NCBI GenBank assembly: GCA_963680875.1
Contig: OY804585.1
Coordinates: 26,368,186 to 26,432,185 of the forward strand
From: Bathymodiolus brooksi
Lineage: Eukaryota > Mollusca > Bivalvia > Mytilida > Modiolidae
Direction of reading: 5' to 3'
Length of the DNA stretch: 64,000 nt
Shown here: positions 57,121-64,000 of the stretch, in pieces
Numbering within the stretch: position 1 is the stretch's first letter
Layout of the letters: each line of letters begins with the position of its first letter
The notes under the pieces: model-generated
The model's database searches: none
Seen by the model: the letters and a program-made list of their open reading frames with translations, nothing else
Told to the model about the DNA's origin: nothing
Translations under genes and position numbers: made by a program

Positions 57121-57629
57121 AAAAGAAAAAGGACACAAAGACAATGTTAATAATGATCAACAAAATATTACACGAAAAACTAAGGATTGAATAACACGAA
57201 CCCTACTTACATTCTCAGGTGTCTGGAGTATAAACAGTTGCTCATCGTAGTACGACCAATGTTTTAGATTCTAACCCACTCATTTTTTGGGGGGTATTTT
57301 CTTATCCCGAACTTTGTTGTTGAACAATTGAATGATTGTTGTTTATCATCAAATGGGCAGTATTTATGCTATAATTATAACAAGGCGTTACAAACAATAA
57401 AATCAAAGACGTAAAGAGTTTCAATTGGATGAATCTAATGGTGGTATTATTACCATAATTAAAAATTGAACAATTGAAGTCGAGTAATTTTCAGCGCATA
57501 AATTGATAAAAATAAATAAATCAAAGAATTCAATATTCCGTACGACGATATGCATTATATGCATCATTTCACTACGAGTGGAGATTTGGGCACATAAAAC
57601 TAGTTTAATCCCGACACTTTATATTGAAG

Positions 57630-57805
57630 TGCTTGTACCAAGACAGACAAGTGAGAGGCCATGTACCAAGACAGAGTAGTGAGAAGCATGTACCAAGACA
57701 GACAAGTGAGAGGCCATGTACCAAGACAGACAAGTGAGAGGCCATGTACCAAGACAGAGTAGTGAGAAGCATGTACCAAGACAGACAAGTGAGAGGCCAT
57801 GTATT
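57630..57805. repeat. Short tandem repeat, about 28-bp units, about 6 copies
   Basis: CATGTACCAAGACAGACAAG then TGAGAGGC alternates with an AGAGTAGTGAGAAG variant. It grew inside a dispersed repeat (57595-57840). Confidence 0.85.
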
Positions 57806-58309
57806 TGCGTGTTACGGGTACAGTGTGTGTATTTTTTGCTTTTAATTTTATTCTATAAAACAAATACCTTGGAAAATGAATTTCATATATTTCAAGAAAA
57901 TAAACAAATCCATCACACGACCACACATTCCAAAACAGAAAGAAAATAACGACAAGAAGCAACTTAATTATATCTGATAGAGACAAATAGCTAGAATTAT
58001 TTCTCTATAATTGATCTTAATTTAAATTTCAAACAATAAGGATATTTTTGTGATTAATATATGTACGCCCAACTTGGAATGAATTAAAACCAAGAGGCTT
58101 TGGAATGGAATAAGAATTATAAAAAAACAAGTTTCAGTGCTACATTATAAATAGTTGTTTTAGTTGTGATCGAAACAATTTCACAATTACGTAAAAATTC
58201 AATTTTATTCTGTTCGCTCATTTCTCACTGAAAAAAACACATGTTTACTAACTTGTAACAGAGATTTGCATTTTAAATGCGTGAAAAACATATGTGTATG
58301 TTACTTTTT

Positions 58310-58690
58310 TGTTTTCAGAGTCAGTGAGTGAGTAATTATTGTTTTACGCCAACTCAACAATTTTTCAGCAATATCATGGCGAGAACAAGTTAATTTTCAA
58401 TGAGATAATGATGAGGTTCACTTTGTACTAGACCAACATGGTTAGTTGGATTTTAATAGTGCTAGCTCACTGAAACAGCAGTCCGTAGATAGACATGTCG
58501 CTCCACTCGGACACATTATCCTGATTCCGATCCAACCAGTCTTTGCTCTTTCTCTTTAATGCTGTGTACTTAGCGGAGAAGCAACAAATACCAATTTTAT
58601 AGTCTTTGGTTTGACCCGATCGGGGCTCGAACCCACGATCTACCGCACCCGAGGCGAGCACGCAATCCATTACACCACCGATGCGGTTTC
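58310..58690 (-). mobile_element. tRNA-derived SINE, type B, near complete
   Basis: On the reverse strand a tRNA-like head has a box-A-like TGGTGTAATGGATTGC and box B GTGGGTTCGAGCCCCGATC, then a unique body and the tail GATATTGCTGAAAAATTGTT, GAGTTGGCGTAAAAC, ending ACTCACTCACTGAC. The tail resembles that of type A. This looks like a SINE head, not a functional tRNA gene. Confidence 0.75.
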
Positions 58691-59149
58691 ATTTGTTTTC
58701 AATGTATCAGAAAAAATTAAAGGAGTGAATAATTAGTTGTTGCTTAACGTTAATGGAACAGTATTTGAGAACAAGGTCAAAAACCAATATAGCATGTAGG
58801 CAATGAGGTGGCACTTGGAGCGGCCTGTGGTTGGTTGGCAGCTTAGATTTCCAGAGGGAAATTAGGAGTGCATAGGGTCGGACATCTTGCCTTCAAACAG
58901 GCCACCAACCACTGCTCCGAACAAATTACTCATCATAAGTAGCCGCCGTAAAGTGCAAGGAGCAAAGCATTCGCCACACGCGTGACACATTTCCGTTCCG
59001 TTCTTAGAGCGAGTTGCATAGTGCGCATGACTAGGGAATGCCCCTTTCGATGGTTGTAACATGCAGCCGAAAGAGTACTTCCTTACTCTGGCAACAATTA
59101 GCTACTTTAAAAAAAAATCTTTTGGAGTATGAAGGAATTGAATTCTAAC

Positions 59150-59302
59150 CTCTTCTGTTCCATGAGCTAGTCCTATTTCTGTATCCCAATTAGGAGTGGC
59201 TAAACCGAGTGGCATTGCTGCCATATGATCCCTGAATTTCGACCTTTCCATCATTGCTTTCTTTTTATTTTCAGGAATATTGGCAGTTGTTAATATGTGC
59301 AT
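59150..59302 (-). CDS. Candidate internal exon of an unidentified neighbouring gene (51 codons)
   Basis: An acceptor (CTTAACTTGGTAG) and donor (GAAGAG|GTTAGA) enclose a 153-nt phase 0-0 exon with non-repetitive, protein-like composition: MHILTTANIPENKKKAMMER, then AAMPLGLATPNWDTEIGLAH. I do not recognise the family. No partner exons were found, so it may be part of a gene extending beyond the window or an old fragment. Confidence 0.4.
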
Positions 59303-59334
59303 CTACCAAGTTAAGTGATCAGAATCAGAAGAGT

Positions 59335-59520
59335 TTGAAGATACCAAAGGGGTAATCAGAATCCGTATATCGAAGAAGAACAGACAACACAATGGCCAAA
59401 AGTACAACAGGACAAACAACGATCTACAAAACATACAAATAAAACTAAATATCGAGTAATACGAACCCCACCAAAAACCGGGGGTGTACTCATGTGCTCC
59501 GGTAGGATAAGCAGGAATAA
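59335..59520 (+). repeat. Dispersed repeat family C copy
   Basis: AAGATACCAAAGGGGTAATC through CAGACAACACAATGGCCAAA to GTGTACTCATGTGCTCCGGT. Its start lies about 30 bp from the acceptor of the candidate exon at 59150-59302. Confidence 0.75.
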
Positions 59521-59559
59521 CAATATAAATTGAGACATTCAAACATTCAATAAAACCAT

Positions 59560-60050
59560 AGAAACTAAGAATATTCTGATTTAAAATTGTCCTGTATGTT
59601 ATAATCCATTAAAATATTATGTATTCATTTATACCAAAAATGAGATTATCAAAATAAAAATTAAGAATGACTACCACCTACTTAAGAGACAAAGTTATCA
59701 ATCCTTATAAATTAATTCAAACTTTTTTTGCTATGATATTGAAAAATATATTTATTTTTTCAAAATAAGGCAAATAATCGGAAATAAATTTAAATAACCC
59801 CAAAGGTGCCTTATTTAAAGAAAATCACCCGATGACCACGGCACGCGACGCCTGGAGAACAACATCTATTTTCAGATTCCGTACATTGGAAAATAACCTC
59901 AACTTTTTAAACCAAACAAAACATGTATAAAATGACATGCGACTCTAAAATTAAATTATATAACAGTATCACCAATGGAATTGTATCATTAATAATACTT
60001 CGTCTTAAACTTTTGATGATACAAAGGAAGCAACTTCATCTTAACTATTG
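59560..60050. other. Intergenic stretch with nothing recognised
   Basis: AT-rich sequence between a family C repeat and the GA microsatellite; no supported reading frame. Confidence 0.5.
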
Positions 60051-60054
60051 TCTA

Positions 60055-60184
<130 letters not shown>

Positions 60185-60907
60185 TAACACAATGTCAGAA
60201 CTGTTCCAAAATCATAATATAAAAATACTAGGTGAAGCGAAATGGATACCCCTAACACACAAATGCATGACTGCTCACTGTCCTGGCTTGGCACAGACAC
60301 TTCAATGAAGAGAGAAAGAAAGAAAAGCAAAAACAAACAAACAAACAATACAAACACTAGCTATCATGAATCAGGCGTGTGATTTCAATAAGTCACAATA
60401 CAATGGGAGGTAATTCAAACAATCTTTCTGAAGATATCAACACATTATAGAAAAGTATTCTGTCATTTGCGTACAGATGACCAAAGATGGTCTTGACAAT
60501 CAATTTTTAGTTCATAGTTGATTGTTTCCCAGTTATGTCTTACGATGGCCTTGTGTATTATATAGTATAAAAGTGACATTTCCAGCCATCGAGTTTCCTC
60601 ATTAGAACAATATGATACATATGACAACTTCTGTGTCTCGTAGATTAAATATATTATGTATAAAGGTCAAGATGTTTTTTGTAACAACGCCGTTCGCCCA
60701 CTTATATGCGAGGGTTTGCGTTTTGCTCATGTGGGGAAAACACTTCTATGACCGCATCATTTCACAACTAGGAAATGTTTGACCAATAAAACCAGTTTTT
60801 GTTAAAATGCCTATTGCGAGCTAGGAAAGTGAGCGGTCAAGAATATGTATCGAGTTTTCCTGCTTCTGCCTTTTTCTTCGATTGGATTTTGATAATGTTC
60901 CGACAGA

Positions 60908-61052
60908 GTGGTCGTGATCGTGTGGTAGATGGATTTACAACTATCTGTGCAATCAGTGCATATCACCAATAAAGTTGTGAGTTCGAATCCCGCTCATGGC
61001 GAGGTGTACTTGATACAACATTATGTGATAAAGTTTGACAGCGACTTGCGGT
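60908..61052 (+). mobile_element. tRNA-derived SINE, type A, 3'-truncated
   Basis: GTGGTCGTGATCGTGTGGTA head and GAGTTCGAATCCCGCTCATG box B are present; the tail is lost. It is joined directly to the end of another dispersed repeat (60765-60905). Confidence 0.75.
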
Positions 61053-61809
61053 CTCAAATTGATTATAAATTATATAATTGTACTCCCTATATTTATCGCC
61101 CACCATTGACAAAAAAAAAGAAGAAATGCTATGTTATGTCATTTAAATTATTATTGATTCTTCTGGAATAACATGCATTTGAAATATGTACATGATGTAT
61201 ATAATTTCCTATAATATAAAATACATTTATCAACATCATGTAGTAGTAATTACATAAGCTATATACAACAAGCAATTTCAAATAAATGTTCTTAACATTT
61301 TTCTTAAATCTAGTTTTTATTATAAACATTGATAATTTCAATAACATATATTACGTTACCTCTCTACGAAATAAGTTTTGATGAAAATTTATCTCATTTT
61401 AAGTTCTAAAAGATTGTACAGAAATGGGGGAAATATATCCAATAAATAAAATAAATTGCAATAAATGTTGGATTGTAGACAATGAAAGATAAAACCTTTC
61501 ATAGAATAAAAGTAGACTTTACAATATGATAAAAATATACATTTCCCAGTGGTTTTAATGAAAATTGCATGTTTCTTCATCTTTTCAGACTATTTTAATA
61601 CCTTTATAAATTTTACATAGACAATATACGTATATTGTTGGCAAATATAAAAAGTATTTGTATGAGCTTTAGAAACATGAAGAAACGCTCACGTTCATGG
61701 CTTGGTACAGGCCCTTCAATTAAAAGTGTCGAGATTAAACTAGTTTTATGGGCCCAAGACACCCTTTCTTAGTGAAATAATGCGGTGATTCAAGTGTCTC
61801 CCACCTGTG

Positions 61810-62835
61810 AGCAACCTGCCAACACTGACATATAATAACTGAGCGAACAGTGTTCTAGAGCGCTAACACTGACATAATAACTGAGCGAACAGTGTTCTGG
61901 AGCGCTAACACTGACATATAATAACTGAGCGAACAGTGTTCTAGAGCGCCAACACTCGCATATAATAACTGAGCGAACAGTGTTCTAGAGCGCTAACACT
62001 GACATATAATAACTGAGCGAACAGTGTTCTAGAGCGCCAACACTCGCATATAATAACTGAGCGAACAGTGTTCTAGAGCGCCAACACTCGCATATAATAA
62101 CTGAGCGAACAGTGTTCTAGAGCGCCAACACTGACATATAATAACTGAGCGAACAGTGTTTTAGAGCGCGCTAACACTGACATATAATAACTGAGCGAAC
62201 AGTGTTCTAGAGCGCTAACACTGACATATAATAACTGAGCGAACAGTGTTCTAGAGCGCCAACACTCGCATATAATAACTGAGCGAACAGCGTTCTAGAG
62301 CGCCAACACTCACATATAATAACTGAGCGAACAGCGTTCTAGAGCGCCAACACTCGCATATAATAACTGAGCGAACAGTGTTCTAGAGCGCCAACACTCG
62401 CATATAATAACTGAGCGAACAGTGTTCTAGAGCGCCAACACTCGCATATAATAACTGAGCGAACAGTGTTCTAGAGCGCCAACACTCGCATATAATAACT
62501 GAGCGAACAGTGTTCTAGAGCGCCAACACTGACATATAATAACTGAGCGAACAGTGTTTTAGAGCGCGCTAACACTGACATATAATAACTGAGCGAACAG
62601 TGTTCTAGAGCGCTAACACTGACATATAATAACTGAGCGAACAGTGTTCTAGAGCGCCAACACTCGCATATAATAACTGAGCGAACAGCGTTCTAGAGCG
62701 CCAACACTCACATATAATAACTGAGCGAACAGCGTTCTAGAGCGCCAACACTCGCATATAATAACTGAGCGAACAGTGTTCTAGAGCGCCAACACTCGCA
62801 TATAATAACTGAGCGAACAGTGTTCTAGAGCGCTA
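61810..62835. repeat. Minisatellite, 44-bp unit, about 23 copies
   Basis: Units TGAGCGAACAGTGTTCTAGA, GCGCCAACACTCGCATATAA, TAAC. Rare variants (TTTTAGAGCGCGCTAAC) at about 62160 and 62560 show an inner duplication of about 400 bp. The array adjoins the end of a dispersed repeat copy (61680-61790). Confidence 0.93.
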
Positions 62836-63254
62836 TTAATCTAGAACGGCATACAAAGTATGATGGTTATTTGGAAAGTTCTGATGATCGGCTCAATTAA
62901 ACCAACTAAATAATGTGATCTAAAAAATTACTATGAAAGTCTCTCAAAGTATTCTTCATGGGCATCTAAAACAACTTTTGTTAGCCTGACAAATCATTTA
63001 GAAAACGCTGCTTAATAGTCATATTGTGGGATGGTGCTCATTTTAGTTACAAACCCATTAATAAGTCATGAATGAGCAAAGGACTGGAAGTGCTTACGAC
63101 ACAGGTACATAAACATATAAAATCGTTATAATATCGATGTATGTGTTTCAGACTTTCAGCAAGTTTTATAAAGCTATAATATGCAATAGTGGTAATGATA
63201 AGGTATTTTTACTTATAAAATGAGTAAAATCGCTATTGACTAAGATTTATTTAC

Positions 63255-63350
63255 TTAAGTACCACTGTCGTCAAAGAGCTCCGGTCGGAAATGTTCCGTC
63301 AGCTTCCGGTACAAGTCAATTAAGCATGATTGACATACAGGCGACGACAA
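63255..63350 (-). CDS. Weak candidate terminal exon of an unidentified gene
   Basis: An open frame ends CQSCLIDLYRKLTEHFRPEL, FDDSGT, stop TAA at 63255-63257, with AATAAA four bases after the stop. Its base composition is less AT-rich than its surroundings. There is no convincing acceptor, and the poly(A) signal is unusually close. It could also be a transposon fragment. Confidence 0.22.
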   Translation of the reverse strand: MSSPVCQSCLIDLYRKLTEHFRPELFDDSGT

Positions 63351-63676
63351 AAAGTAAGTATTATGATCATATAGTATTATTATATCTTGAATATGAACCT
63401 TAATAACATGGCAATTGATTATCATAAATTTTCTACATAATGCTGACATTCCCTAATTCTCTGATCAGTACAACACTCTTATATGCCATTAAATGTATGT
63501 TGATTTTGGGAGGTAAGCTTCCAATAAGGAACCCTTCCATGAGAAATGAGTATCACTTATATTAAACTTCAGGTGAAACCTGTATGAAAGCCCAAGAAGA
63601 TTGTATATAACATAGAATGCTATGGAGAATTATTTAGTGGTATTGCTCCTAAACAGCGTCGTAAATTTCCCATAAT

Positions 63677-63728
63677 ACTATTTGAAATCGGTAAAATCAC
63701 AATTTTTTTTTTACCGATTTCAAATAGT
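63677..63728. repeat. Perfect 20-bp hairpin
   Basis: ACTATTTGAAATCGGTAAAA at 63677-63696 is exactly complementary to 63709-63728, with a 12-nt spacer. Confidence 0.7.
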
Positions 63729-64000
63729 GTTCACGGTAAAAAGAAATAATTTTGCCGTGTCGCACTTTGTATCGAATGTTTATGTAATTGTGGGTTTCAG
63801 CATGAATAAAATGGTTACATGTATATTTCAATTATATAGCGATATAACTAATAAAACATAAACAAATCAAAATAATGCATATTTCTAAAAAATACCATTT
63901 CCTAGAGATGAAAAGAAAATGTGTATCAAAAGATGCAATTTGTTCATTTAATTAAATGTATTGTAATAAAATTACTGAACTTAATACATTATAAACTCCA

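Larger units (their letters stand above)
53992..58300. other. Upstream intergenic stretch without recognised genes
   Basis: Family C and D repeat fragments, a type A SINE (56868-57120), an inverted repeat (55901-56044) and a short tandem array (57630-57805). Reading frames here are short and lack splice or domain support. Confidence 0.55.
62836..64000. other. Window end, little recognised
   Basis: Apart from the weak candidate exon at 63255-63350 and the 20-bp hairpin at 63677-63728, nothing is recognised. Confidence 0.5.

Noticed and set aside
58615..58690. Functional tRNA gene on the minus strand
   Set aside because: Box A and box B are present, but the sequence continues into a SINE body and tail and the cloverleaf is incomplete.
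58862..59062. 66-codon minus-strand frame with a HACGECF motif
   Set aside because: GC-richer than its neighbours but without convincing splice sites, and next to partly inverted sequence (58820-58920); more likely an old repeat fragment.

Overview
This is an animal nuclear window, most likely from a bivalve mollusc and probably a mussel (Mytilidae). The evidence is long AT-rich introns, many tRNA-derived SINE copies, and two dispersed repeat families that I associate with mussel genomes. The species call is inference from the repeat style. There are no bacterial operons, rRNA genes or CRISPR arrays.

One gene dominates the window. It is a complete sperm-type Na+/H+ exchanger (SLC9C1/sNHE) on the minus strand. 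I rebuilt it by hand as 25 coding exons from the ATG at 53034-53032 to the TAG at 3299-3297. Every junction has AG acceptor and GT donor bases, all phases match, and the frame stays open for 3483 nt (1160 residues plus stop). The protein has an N-terminal exchanger domain (exons 1-9), a linker (10-14), a four-helix voltage sensor (15-17, with an Arg-x-x-Arg-x-x-Arg S4), a helical linker (17-19), a cyclic-nucleotide-binding domain (20-23) and a short tail (24-25). In this family the voltage sensor and cAMP site control proton extrusion from sperm flagella.

The most unusual feature is where the tandem repeats sit. Four large intronic minisatellites start at, or within 8 nt of, a 5' splice site of this gene: after exon 2 (59-bp unit), exon 13 (52-53 bp), exon 16 (66 bp) and exon 20 (67 bp). 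In the exon 13 and exon 20 arrays the unit contains the exon's own 3' end plus its donor, so coding sequence and donor have been copied about 100 and about 10 times. In the exon 16 array every unit junction recreates the donor. A two-copy duplication also spans the exon 9 acceptor. The four arrays cover about 15 kb of the window.

Other structure includes an 886-bp inverted repeat (4200-5085 and 7869-8754) enclosing exons 22-24, a perfect 49-bp inverted repeat just upstream of the 5' end, several hairpin or MITE-like elements, and a second class of tandem arrays grown inside dispersed repeats. Some of that second class have periods divisible by three and so give long but probably meaningless reading frames.

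By region: 1-3296 is downstream flank with repeats; 3297-53098 is SLC9C1; 53099-64000 is repeat-rich upstream flank with one candidate exon of an unidentified gene (59150-59302, minus) and one weaker candidate (63255-63350, minus). No convincing gene was seen on the plus strand.
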